This document shows positions 25,815 to 34,468 of a stretch of 38,518 bases of DNA, one piece after another. Below the pieces are notes generated by a model that had not been told where the DNA came from, did not search any database, and was given only the letters and a program-made list of their open reading frames with translations. Origin of the DNA: an uncultured Bacteriovorax sp. (GTDB lineage: Bacteria; Bdellovibrionota; Bacteriovoracia; Bacteriovoracales; Bacteriovoracaceae). Position 1 is the first letter of the stretch, and each line of letters opens with the position of its first letter. The translations under genes and the position numbers were made by a program. Where the stretch lies: positions 1-38,518 of the forward strand of contig CAMLRB010000003.1 of NCBI GenBank assembly GCA_946482295.1, read 5' to 3'.

Positions 25815-26969
25815 TTAGAAGTGTGATTTTAATTCTGCAAGACGATCTAGTTTTTCCCAAGGAAAAATGTCTCTACCAAAGTGCCCGTAAGCCGCAGTCT
25901 GAGAATAGATCGGCTTAAGAAGGTCAAGACGTTGAATGATCGCTTTTGGTCTCATATCGAACATTTCGTTAATCACTTTATTAAGTTTCGTCATTTCAAC
26001 TTTCTCAGTTCCGAAAGTTTCAACAAGGAAAGAAACTGGCTTAGCAACACCGATAGCGTAAGCAACTTGAACAAGAGCGCGTTCAGCTAGGCCTGCAGCA
26101 ACGATGTGTTTAGCTACATGGCGAGCAGCATAGGCTGCTGATCTGTCTACTTTTGAAGGATCTTTACCAGAGAAAGCACCACCACCGTGAGCGCCATGTC
26201 CACCGTAAGTATCTACGATGATTTTTCTTCCTGTAAGACCACAATCTCCCATAGGGCCACCGATAACGAAACGGCCTGTTGGGTTGATGAAGATTTTAGT
26301 ATTGTTGTCGATGAGGTTAGCTGGAACTACTTTGTTGATAACTTCAGCGCGAACACCTTCTTCTATTTGTTTTAGAGTCATTTCTTCTGCGTGTTGAGTA
26401 GAAACAACGATAGCGTCTAGACGAGCAACTTTACCATTCACGTATTGAGCAGAAACTTGTGTTTTACCATCAGCGCGAAGAAGTGGAAGAGTTCCATTCT
26501 TACGAACTTCAGAAAGTCTGCGTGCTAGGTTGTGAGAAAGATCGATCGTTAAAGGCATAAACGAAGCTGTTTCGTTGATGGCGTAACCAAACATTAATCC
26601 TTGGTCACCAGCACCTTGTTCAAGATAAGTTCCTTCGTTTTCGTTAACACCCATTGCGATATCTTGAGATTGTTTTCCAAGAGCAACCGTTACACCACAA
26701 GTGTGAGCGTCGAATCCTTTTCTTGAATCATCGTAGCCAATTTTTGCAATTGTAGAGCGAACGATATTTTGGAAATCTACGTTTGCGTTTGAAGTGATTT
26801 CTCCTGCAAGCACAACTAGACCAGTTGTGATAAGTGTTTCACACGCAACACGTGACTTTGGATCCTGAGCAAGCATGGCATCCAATACTGCATCAGAAAT
26901 TTGATCGGCGATTTTATCTGGGTGTCCTTCAGTAACAGACTCAGATGTAAAGATGTAGTCTTTCAACAT
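25815..26969 (-). CDS. metK: S-adenosylmethionine synthase
   Basis: The enzyme makes S-adenosylmethionine from methionine and ATP in the cytoplasm. The product has 384 aa, the standard bacterial length. The family motifs are intact: '[20 protein letters not shown]' at the N-terminus, the hexapeptide-like 'GAGDQG', and the P-loop-like '[19 protein letters not shown]'. A GGAGA box lies 8 nt before the ATG. It appears to be a single-gene unit, with its own upstream -10 box and the shared terminator at the end. The short leader leaves no room for a SAM riboswitch. Confidence 0.98.
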   Translation of the reverse strand: MLKDYIFTSESVTEGHPDKIADQISDAVLDAMLAQDPKSRVACETLITTGLVVLAGEITSNANVDFQNIVRSTIAKIGYDDSRKGFDAHTCGVTVALGKQSQDIAMGVNENEGTYLEQGAGDQGLMFGYAINETASFMPLTIDLSHNLARRLSEVRKNGTLPLLRADGKTQVSAQYVNGKVARLDAIVVSTQHAEEMTLKQIEEGVRAEVINKVVPANLIDNNTKIFINPTGRFVIGGPMGDCGLTGRKIIVDTYGGHGAHGGGAFSGKDPSKVDRSAAYAARHVAKHIVAAGLAERALVQVAYAIGVAKPVSFLVETFGTEKVEMTKLNKVINEMFDMRPKAIIQRLDLLKPIYSQTAAYGHFGRDIFPWEKLDRLAELKSHF

Positions 26970-26990
26970 AAATATATCTCCAAAAAGTGC

Positions 26991-27020
26991 GGTAAATAAA
27001 TTTTACCTAAACAAATTATA
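26991..27020 (-). promoter_or_regulatory. metK promoter -10 box and leader hairpin
   Basis: On the minus strand a perfect TATAAT (27015-27020) lies about 45 bp before metK; the -35 region is poor. Right after the expected transcription start, GGTAAA/TTTACC (26991-27007) forms a 6-bp stem with a 5-nt loop. That places a hairpin at the very 5' end of the mRNA, or an operator overlapping the start site. Confidence 0.45.
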
Positions 27021-27067
27021 CTCTAGTGTATTTCGTGGACTATACATCGCCTTTACTCAATGAGCAA

Positions 27068-28762
27068 CTATTTTACGGGCGCGAAATAGCGAAAATGATG
27101 AGGATTTCGGTGATAAAAAAGGGCCTTAGTATTGTTCAAATCCACAACATAATTGCGGCCCAACATCTCAACAACCATATAGGACTTCTTAGGAGAGACC
27201 GATGTGAAATGGTAGAGATATTTATAGCGGTCTTGTTTAAACAGGCGAGCGAGTTTCTTAGGATTCTTTACAGGGCGACCAGGGACTTCGGGAAGGGCCT
27301 TGTAGTTTTCCCAAAGGGAATCCATTTCAATTCTTCCAAACATACTCATGCGAGAAAAGTATCTTAGGGCATCGAAGTTTCCGCGTGGTTTATCAAAATA
27401 CTCTTGAGCGATACGAACATTTTCACGACGAAGGTATTGGCCAACTTTGGAAACATCAGGACAATAGATATGAAAGTTTCCAGGAATGTAAAAATACGTA
27501 AAGGAGAACTCCCCTTCTTTGAAGAGAACATTCAGCCATTTATATTTTTCCGTTTTTAATTCTTTAGAGAGATAAGGCACAATCGAATCTTGTGGTGCCA
27601 GCATACTATAAATAGGGTGATTGGCACGATTGATAACAATTTGAGCAACATCTCTGCGCTCAAGTGCATCAGGAGCATCCATACGTCCCACTTCGGCGTA
27701 GAGAATAGTCTCAATTGCATACAGTGATTGATAAATTTCTGGCTGTTTCGCCCAAAACTCGTAAGCTTCTGCTTCTTTCTTAAGGACAAATTCGCGAAGA
27801 TTACTAAGGGCATGGGCCTTTTCTGCAAGGATACCCGCGACTTCCAGAAGAGCTTCACCTTTTTGATTACGCTTGCCTTCAAGTCCAGCATAAAAGGCAT
27901 GGGCCCTTTTAGTCCTCTCAAGCCACATTTGATAACGGCCAACAAAAACTTCTTTTTTCATATCGAGAAGTATTCGAAAATTTGTCAGCACATATTTAAA
28001 ATCTGAACGTTCGTTTTCAGTGAGGAAATCTCTTTTAGGTTCTTTTTTTAATGAAAGATAAAGAGTATCAAAAGCGGAGCGAATGACAGCATCATTTCTT
28101 GTCATTTTCTCATCGTATGTTCCATCTTGAACAATTTTTCTAAAGAGATAAATAGCATTTGCGCGAGAACGAGCTTCCTTTGTTGCTAAGCCTTTTTGTT
28201 TTTCATACTCCGCTCTCAAATTCAAGTGATCGAGGGGGAATTTGAAACTTAGCAAGTAAGGTGCATTATCTTTTAACAACTCGACTTCTTTCAGTAACTG
28301 TTGGAATTGCTTTTCAGCCTTTTCTTTTATATGTTCTTTCGTTTCTTTTTTCTTTGCAAATAGATGATCGCGTTTTGCTTCTTGGAGAAGATTCACTTCA
28401 TTTTCAAGACGGGCCAGATTTTGCAGAACAGTTTCGAAATTTTCAAGTTTGATCATTGCCTGAACTTGCGATTCTATCCAAGCTTCTTTTTCTTTAAAAA
28501 GAGGAAGCAACGTTTTGATGGTTTTCTGATCAACTTTCTCATCAATTGTTACGGGAATGAAGTTGCCATCGCCGCGATACTTTTTATCGAGCTCGGCATA
28601 GGTTTCTTCAACTTTAGGATTACAACTGAGTGTGATGTACTCTTTATGAATTTTTAAATATTCATCAAGCATCTTCTGTTTTGGATCAGTCTTTGCTTCC
28701 GCTTTGTGTGAGCAGCTAAAGACAAAACCTAAAATTAGAACGAGTGTTTTAAGTTCATTCAT
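27068..28762 (-). CDS. Probable lipoprotein with SleB-like cell-wall hydrolase domain
   Basis: The 564-aa product begins with a signal peptide followed by VFSC (Cys17). The -2 Phe is unusual for a lipobox, so lipidation is likely but not certain. Residues about 40-340 are highly charged and helical, with probable coiled coils. Residues about 355-470 resemble the SleB/Hydrolase_2 fold: 'ETILYAEVGRMDAPDA', 'RDVAQIVINRANHPIYSML', then 'FSFTYFYIPGNFHIYC'. The first Glu there would be the catalytic one by analogy. The start overlaps the mpl stop by one base, joining wall cleavage and fragment recycling in one operon. Substrate and cellular side are inferred. Confidence 0.72.
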   Translation of the reverse strand: MNELKTLVLILGFVFSCSHKAEAKTDPKQKMLDEYLKIHKEYITLSCNPKVEETYAELDKKYRGDGNFIPVTIDEKVDQKTIKTLLPLFKEKEAWIESQVQAMIKLENFETVLQNLARLENEVNLLQEAKRDHLFAKKKETKEHIKEKAEKQFQQLLKEVELLKDNAPYLLSFKFPLDHLNLRAEYEKQKGLATKEARSRANAIYLFRKIVQDGTYDEKMTRNDAVIRSAFDTLYLSLKKEPKRDFLTENERSDFKYVLTNFRILLDMKKEVFVGRYQMWLERTKRAHAFYAGLEGKRNQKGEALLEVAGILAEKAHALSNLREFVLKKEAEAYEFWAKQPEIYQSLYAIETILYAEVGRMDAPDALERRDVAQIVINRANHPIYSMLAPQDSIVPYLSKELKTEKYKWLNVLFKEGEFSFTYFYIPGNFHIYCPDVSKVGQYLRRENVRIAQEYFDKPRGNFDALRYFSRMSMFGRIEMDSLWENYKALPEVPGRPVKNPKKLARLFKQDRYKYLYHFTSVSPKKSYMVVEMLGRNYVVDLNNTKALFYHRNPHHFRYFAPVK

Positions 28763-30210
28763 TAATGAGTTAGTTGCTTAACAAAATCCGACTCCCACAG
28801 TCCCAGACATGTTCCATTACTGAGAACAAGAATGACATTGTTAGGAGAAACAAGTTTTTCGATCTCGGCCATGAGTTCTGAGAGATTTCCAACGACACTA
28901 CCGTAACGGCCGGAAGCTTTTACTTCTTCGACGATTTTGTAAATATCGAGATCACCCACATTTTTTACACTGGTAGGACGGGTTGGCTTTGTGAAAAGAA
29001 CAGAGGCTGCACGGTTAAGTGACTCAGAAAATTCTTTTTGAAAAATGGCACTTCTGGCAGTTGCCGAGTTAGGCTCCATTACAACGTGAATCTTTTTATT
29101 TGGATACTTCGTAATAATACCGTCGAGTGTAAGCTCAACTGCGCGAGGGTGGTGAGCAAAGTCATCGATGATAAGGGTCCCTTTATAGTACCCTCGTTCT
29201 TCTTGGCGACGTTTAACCATCTTCAAATCCGATATTGCAGAATTGATTTGTTCTTTAGTGAAACCTTCAGAAAGAGCATAAATGATGATCGCTGTTAGGT
29301 TAAGAATGTTATGTTTACCAATGAGATTCGTAGTGAAGAGAATAGATTCTTTATTAAAGTTTACTTGAAATTTAGTTCCCTTTTCGTTTGCTTCAATAAT
29401 TTTTGGACCGACTTCAGATTTCTCACCATATTTAATCCAACGGCTTTTATCATCGTTGCTAAATTCGTTGAAGAGTTCAATCGCTGCTAAATAATCAGAA
29501 GAGATGATGAATTTCTTTTCTATGTGAGGAATTGCTGCTCTAAATTGATTTTTAATATCTTCAACAGAGTTGAAAATGTCAGCATGATCGAATTCAAGAG
29601 AAGTGAGAATGAGGTTATCAAGTGAGTAAGATCTAAATTTTGAAATCTTTTCAAAGTAAGCACTGTCATACTCATCAGATTCAATGAAAAAATACTTTCC
29701 ATCTCCAAGTTTTGATGAGGGGCGACCTTCCATGACTCCACCAATGAGATAACCTGGTCGTGCATTCAAATTCTCAAAAACCTGGGTAGCAAGATAGGTC
29801 GTCGTGGTTTTACCATGAGTCCCGGCTACTCCAATAACATTCACTTCACTTAAAACCAGTGCGCCAATAGCCGTTGGGAAAGAAACGAATTTTACTCCGA
29901 GCTCTTCAATCAACTTTGCATCGGGTCCACCATTTGGAATAACATTTCCTACAACAATAAGATCAAATTTTTTTAAGAATTCTGGACTAACTTGGTCCAT
30001 TTTATGAAGAGGTATGCCAGTGGATTCGAGATAAGTACTCATCGGTGGATAGTAGTTGGTATCTCCACCTTCAACATCATAACCGCGTTCTTTTAATAAA
30101 CAAGCAGCTGCCCCCATTCCAGTTCCACACACACGATAGAAAAAAACTTTCTTAATCGAAGGTTGAAGTTTCTTTAAACCATTATAGTCAAGTTTGTTCG
30201 TCATATTCAT
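28762..30210 (-). CDS. mpl: UDP-N-acetylmuramate:L-alanyl-gamma-D-glutamyl-meso-diaminopimelate ligase
   Basis: Mpl reattaches murein tripeptide released during wall turnover to UDP-MurNAc, recycling peptidoglycan. The 482-aa product is a Mur ligase with the Rossmann start 'VCGTGMGAAACLLKERGYDV', ATP loop 'GVAGTHGKTTTTYL', and the Mpl-like central motif 'DEYDSAYFEKISKFR' followed by 'LEFDHADIF'. These favour Mpl over MurC. The C-terminal ligase domain is present ('FAHHPRAVELTLDGI'). The first ATG (30210) has GGGA 7 nt upstream; a second at 30204 is possible. It is the first gene of a two-gene unit with the SleB-like lipoprotein. Confidence 0.92.
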   Translation of the reverse strand: MNMTNKLDYNGLKKLQPSIKKVFFYRVCGTGMGAAACLLKERGYDVEGGDTNYYPPMSTYLESTGIPLHKMDQVSPEFLKKFDLIVVGNVIPNGGPDAKLIEELGVKFVSFPTAIGALVLSEVNVIGVAGTHGKTTTTYLATQVFENLNARPGYLIGGVMEGRPSSKLGDGKYFFIESDEYDSAYFEKISKFRSYSLDNLILTSLEFDHADIFNSVEDIKNQFRAAIPHIEKKFIISSDYLAAIELFNEFSNDDKSRWIKYGEKSEVGPKIIEANEKGTKFQVNFNKESILFTTNLIGKHNILNLTAIIIYALSEGFTKEQINSAISDLKMVKRRQEERGYYKGTLIIDDFAHHPRAVELTLDGIITKYPNKKIHVVMEPNSATARSAIFQKEFSESLNRAASVLFTKPTRPTSVKNVGDLDIYKIVEEVKASGRYGSVVGNLSELMAEIEKLVSPNNVILVLSNGTCLGLWESDFVKQLTH

Positions 30211-30288
30211 TGAGTAATCCCGTCAGATAAACGTTTGTGCTTTCGTCATCTTAACATAATAAAGCCTAAAAAATAAGCCAAATGTTAC

Positions 30289-30314
30289 CGATGATCATTG
30301 GAGGAGTATCATCG
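30289..30314 (+). promoter_or_regulatory. Leader hairpin holding the ribosome-binding site in its loop
   Basis: CGATGAT (30289-30295) and ATCATCG (30308-30314) pair perfectly. The 12-nt loop contains GGAGGAG, the only ribosome-binding site for the lipoprotein gene whose ATG follows 2 nt after the stem. Folding could present or block the site, so translational control is possible. Confidence 0.45.
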
Positions 30315-30316
30315 AA

Positions 30317-32770
30317 ATGAAAACAAAATTGTCTGCATTATTCTTAGTAGTCTCACTACTTTTCACTAGCTGTAGTCAATGGCAACCGGCCGGTGATCAA
30401 CAAGAGATTGCTCAACGTCTTCCTTCGAATGATCAACTCGAAAGCATTCGCTACTTTTTAAGTTTGGATAAATTCAATTATTATCTCAACGAATATAGTG
30501 TTGCCCTTGAAGATAAAGTTCCAGCTCCAATCATTGCTCATCTTCGCTCTCTTACTATTCAAGACATCATGAATTTAGAGCTGAGTGAAACTGAGCTGAG
30601 CAAAGCTTCGAATTACGATGCAATTATTTATAAACTCTTAAAAGAAAAAGGTCTCACTTCAGGTGTAAAGAAAGAAGATCTTGCTTGGAACTACAACTTC
30701 TTTAAAAACAAGCTTGATGAAGCTTTCTCCTTATCAGCAAGTAAATTAGATATTGATCTTGATCTTCCAGCTCAAACAGAATCGAATTTGGGAACTTCAG
30801 TTAAACCTACACTCTATCAAGCGGATGACATGACTCTGGATTCAGGTCATTACATCTCTAATAGAACGACGAGGGCAATATTTTGGGAAGCCATCGAAAA
30901 TCAAAGGGCAATAGATTTTCACCTAGGTGATTCTCGAGAGTTTTTAAAAGATCTAAAAACAAAAGGTGGATCGATTGTATTCGAAGTTAAACCACTGGCA
31001 AAAAACTACAATAAGATTTTCATCGTTCAATATCCTGGCGAAGATTATCGTTATGCCATTACAAACATTGGTGGACAAGATCGTCTCGATCACCTCACAC
31101 ACCAGATTTCCCTCTCAAATTTCAACAAAGTTCCTTTAAAAGCTAAGGTCTCTGTTAAAGGTGATATTAAAAAATTTCACGCTGCTAAAACAGAGGAGCA
31201 TACACTCCAACTAAAACTTCTTCCTAAAGCTGATCGCGTCCTCATCGGTCAAAAGGAATCAATTGATGGCAAATTCAATTTATTCTGGAAAGTTAAGGCA
31301 CTTAAAAATCTCTACGATTCCGACAGTGGTAAGTTCGACTATCTTCCAGCTAAAGACCTGGAAAAGCTAAAAGCAATGATGAAAGCAACGAGCTTCGAAG
31401 TACTCTTCAAAGACAAAAAAATCGTGGAAGACGCTTTTACTAACTTCGAAAAGCGCTTTGAAAAACAGCCAGACCTCCTTCCTGGAAAATTTAAAATTTA
31501 CAACTACGACAACTTCACAATCGAAATGTGTGACTACGTTTTTGAATCATCAGATGGAAAGCAAATTCGTTGGCGTGTTGTTTCTAACGTTTGGGGAGAT
31601 GAAGTTATTCCAATCGCCCAGGCCTTAAAGAATAGTGGTCATACAAATGTAAGTTACATGGGAACAGCTGGAGCTTTTGCGACAAAAGGCCACAAAGTTG
31701 GAGATCTCGTCATTCCCTCTCATGTCCGTGATGGAAATAACAATTTAGTGATGAACACTAAAGGTATGACTATTGATGGTGCAAAGTATGGCGGTTCAGT
31801 TGAACATGTTGGATCACCATTTGAAGAAACAAAAGAGTGGCTCGCAAAAGCTCAAGTCCAATCAGACTTTGTTGAAGTCGAGACTTCATATTTGAGAAGA
31901 ATCTTTAACGGTCCAAACGATAAACTTGAAATTTATCTACTAATCTCAGATATCCTGGGTAGTGAAACTGAAACATTGGCCCATGCTACAAGCTCGAAAC
32001 GAAAAAATGCTCAGAATAAGCTTCTCTCAAAGCTCTTTGAAAGAGATAGTGCTGGAATTCCTGTGCCAGCAAAAGTCTTGAAGATGGATGCTCAAGAAAA
32101 AATTAAAAACATGATCTTCACTCTTTTGGAAAAGAAAAGTGTAGCTTACAGATACTATATCTACTCGCAGTTAAAAAATAATTCAAAATTAACTGAAACT
32201 CAGGTACTTGAGTATGTGAAAAAAGCCCCTGCATTCTCTGATGCTTTCTTGCTAGAGAGACTCGTAAAACTAGGTGAGCTTGTTAATCAGATCAAAAAAT
32301 CTCATCCAGAAGCTGGCGAATTCGATATCGCTTTATCAAAAAGTCTTGTGACAGGGACTTGGCATCCAAAACAAGATAAACTTAACATTATCTTCAAAAC
32401 AAAAAATGCAAAGTCTCAAGAGGCCCTTGAAAAGGCCCTTTCAAAATATAGCGATTTTATTAACGATCTAAGTTCATTTTCTACTATAAAAGTAAGTATG
32501 GCAGGCGGAGATGAATCTTCAGTCTGGATGAAAACCCCAGAAAAAATTGATCCTGATTTCTTTGTTAAAATTTATGCACTCAGCGGATTGAAAAATGCAG
32601 GTCTCATTAAAAATGTCACTTACAACGGAAACATCACATTAGATTATCTTCCTACAGCTAAAGTCGAAAATCCATTAGAAGCTTTTTATCAGGGTAAAAC
32701 GACTACTACTACAAGTGGTGATTCTAGTTGTATGGAAGCCATTCAGGCCTTTATGCAAATGCTTTATTAA
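30317..32770 (+). CDS. Lipoprotein with nucleoside-phosphorylase-like domain
   Basis: The 817-aa product has a signal peptide and a lipobox-like FTSC (Cys19). Residues about 30-390 are unrecognised. Residues about 400-560 follow the PNP/UDP-phosphorylase fold: a Gly-rich motif 'YMGTAGAFATKGHKVGDLVI' (447-466), matching the family pattern GTaG...vGDlvi, then 'FVEVETSYLRRIF' (E520, E522), where the family usually has the ribose-binding Met-Glu, and 'YLLISDILG', where the family has its vsD motif. The C-terminal 250 residues are unrecognised. A phosphorylase-like domain on an exported lipoprotein is unusual, and activity is not assured. It starts the three-gene unit, 12 bp before the next lipoprotein gene. 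Confidence 0.75.
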   Translation: MKTKLSALFLVVSLLFTSCSQWQPAGDQQEIAQRLPSNDQLESIRYFLSLDKFNYYLNEYSVALEDKVPAPIIAHLRSLTIQDIMNLELSETELSKASNYDAIIYKLLKEKGLTSGVKKEDLAWNYNFFKNKLDEAFSLSASKLDIDLDLPAQTESNLGTSVKPTLYQADDMTLDSGHYISNRTTRAIFWEAIENQRAIDFHLGDSREFLKDLKTKGGSIVFEVKPLAKNYNKIFIVQYPGEDYRYAITNIGGQDRLDHLTHQISLSNFNKVPLKAKVSVKGDIKKFHAAKTEEHTLQLKLLPKADRVLIGQKESIDGKFNLFWKVKALKNLYDSDSGKFDYLPAKDLEKLKAMMKATSFEVLFKDKKIVEDAFTNFEKRFEKQPDLLPGKFKIYNYDNFTIEMCDYVFESSDGKQIRWRVVSNVWGDEVIPIAQALKNSGHTNVSYMGTAGAFATKGHKVGDLVIPSHVRDGNNNLVMNTKGMTIDGAKYGGSVEHVGSPFEETKEWLAKAQVQSDFVEVETSYLRRIFNGPNDKLEIYLLISDILGSETETLAHATSSKRKNAQNKLLSKLFERDSAGIPVPAKVLKMDAQEKIKNMIFTLLEKKSVAYRYYIYSQLKNNSKLTETQVLEYVKKAPAFSDAFLLERLVKLGELVNQIKKSHPEAGEFDIALSKSLVTGTWHPKQDKLNIIFKTKNAKSQEALEKALSKYSDFINDLSSFSTIKVSMAGGDESSVWMKTPEKIDPDFFVKIYALSGLKNAGLIKNVTYNGNITLDYLPTAKVENPLEAFYQGKTTTTTSGDSSCMEAIQAFMQMLY

Positions 32771-32782
32771 CAGGAAAAGATA

Positions 32783-34462
32783 ATGAAAAAAATTGTAGCT
32801 TCCTTTTTCATCGCATTAGCCATTTCTAGTTGTGATACTTCCATCACAATTAATACATCGAAAGGCCGCTACATTGCCAGTGACCATCTATCACGCATCA
32901 ATGGAAAAGAAGGAATTTCAAAAGGAGTTCAAGAGCTTTTACATGAAGAGCAAAATCTTCATAATAAAGATCTATGGGGAGCTTCGGCTTTTTCATCGAA
33001 TATTAATCCTGATTACGTACCAGAAAAAAATCCTAAATTTCCACTCCCCTACTATTTGATCCCAGAAGATGAAGCAAAGTTTCTTCATGCTGCCTCATTA
33101 GATGAAAAAGTAGGTTCACAACTAATGTTACGAATAAGCGGAAAAAAACATTATAAATTATTTGTGCATCCAGAATCAGAAGCTCATTATGAATTTTTAA
33201 AAAATGCCTATCGCTACATCGGACCTGAAGAAACTGAGTTCACAGCTTCTCCAACTTCGAGCTACAGATCGCTCGTCGTCTGGAACCACAACGACAAAGA
33301 CAAAAAGCCATTTATTGCAAAAGTATCGCTCGATAAAAACGTCATCGGAAGTATTGATCGTTTGGTCAGTGAAAATGAAGTTGAACGAAGCGTGGCCAAT
33401 CAAAAAGTTTTAGATTCAATAGGGACAAATAAACTTGAAGAGATGAACGTGAAGGTTTATCCCGAGTCTGCAGGACTTGTTATAAAAAATAAAATCTCAG
33501 GTGCTCCTGAAAAACTAGGAGGGCAACTCATTCGCGAAATTCCGAATGATGTTGTAAACTCAAAATCAAAATGGTTTTCTTTTTCTGCTCTCATGAGTCC
33601 TAATAAAAATCCACCTGTCATCATGAGCGTTATTAAGGCCAGTGGTCTAAGCTCAGAAAAGTTTTTTGAAAAATACATGATAGATGGTTACCTCGACATG
33701 TTTGAAAAACTTTCACTACAAACAGGAATGAACTTCGAACCACATTCTCAAAACCTCTGTTTTGAAACAACAAATGATTTAAAACCGACTGATAAATGGG
33801 TACTTCGTGATTTCGGTGGAGTTTGGCCGGATGTTGTCACTATGGCGAGAAACAAAGGCCCGGTAGAAATCTATATGGAAGAGGCAAACGCAGCTAAATA
33901 TAAACTTCGTGGTGGCCGTGGAAATTATATTAGCAGTTATGTGTTTTTCTATAAACGTCAGGTTTTTGATATGATGATTCAGGAAGTAGCTAAACACGAT
34001 CCTGAGATGACAAATGAAGTAATTAAAAAATTAAAAACTAAAATCGATAATCGCTTCTTAAAACAGATCAATACTTATCTGAGTGTAAAACGCGGAACAG
34101 TTCCTATGATGAACAATTTTAAAGAAGTCGAAAACGAAGTTATCCAAAATACAAAAATGTCTAATCAGATTGCCAAAAAAGAAATTCCTAAAAATCAGTA
34201 TTTGGAATTGTTTCTTAAAGTAAAGAAATCAAATCAAGAGTGGGTTAGTTTTTCAGAGCAAAGTAGCAAGACTAAATTTTACCTCACTGATCACGCCGTT
34301 TATGAACTCTCTGGTGACAAAGTCATAGGAATGGGGTTATTTAACCAAAACGATTTAGCTGAGTTCAAAGAGCACAAAGGAACAATTCCAAGATTATTTG
34401 GCATTGGGGACCTCGATCCAAAAACGAGCTGTTTTGGTATGATCACCAATTTTTTTAGGTAA
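32783..34462 (+). CDS. Lipoprotein with IucA/IucC siderophore-synthetase-like fold
   Basis: The 559-aa product has a clear lipobox ISSC (Cys17). Downstream, the landmarks of NRPS-independent siderophore synthetases occur in order: 'FVHPES' (H129-P130), 'SSYRSL' (159-164), 'AKVSLDKNVIGSIDRL', 'FEPHSQNLCFE' (E319, H321, Q323, N324) and 'LRDFGGV' (R342-D343). In known enzymes these bind ATP and the carboxylate substrate in the cytoplasm, so an exported, lipid-anchored version is unexpected. Either it has been repurposed as a binding protein or it uses ATP outside the cytoplasm, for instance in a prey cell (inference). AGGA precedes the ATG. It lies 12 bp after the phosphorylase-like gene and 6 bp before the hydrolase. 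Confidence 0.78.
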   Translation: MKKIVASFFIALAISSCDTSITINTSKGRYIASDHLSRINGKEGISKGVQELLHEEQNLHNKDLWGASAFSSNINPDYVPEKNPKFPLPYYLIPEDEAKFLHAASLDEKVGSQLMLRISGKKHYKLFVHPESEAHYEFLKNAYRYIGPEETEFTASPTSSYRSLVVWNHNDKDKKPFIAKVSLDKNVIGSIDRLVSENEVERSVANQKVLDSIGTNKLEEMNVKVYPESAGLVIKNKISGAPEKLGGQLIREIPNDVVNSKSKWFSFSALMSPNKNPPVIMSVIKASGLSSEKFFEKYMIDGYLDMFEKLSLQTGMNFEPHSQNLCFETTNDLKPTDKWVLRDFGGVWPDVVTMARNKGPVEIYMEEANAAKYKLRGGRGNYISSYVFFYKRQVFDMMIQEVAKHDPEMTNEVIKKLKTKIDNRFLKQINTYLSVKRGTVPMMNNFKEVENEVIQNTKMSNQIAKKEIPKNQYLELFLKVKKSNQEWVSFSEQSSKTKFYLTDHAVYELSGDKVIGMGLFNQNDLAEFKEHKGTIPRLFGIGDLDPKTSCFGMITNFFR

Positions 34463-34468
34463 GTATAA

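Noticed and set aside
26970..27067. A SAM riboswitch upstream of metK
   Set aside because: The -10 box leaves a leader of only about 40 nt, with one small stem and no recognisable SAM-I or related core.
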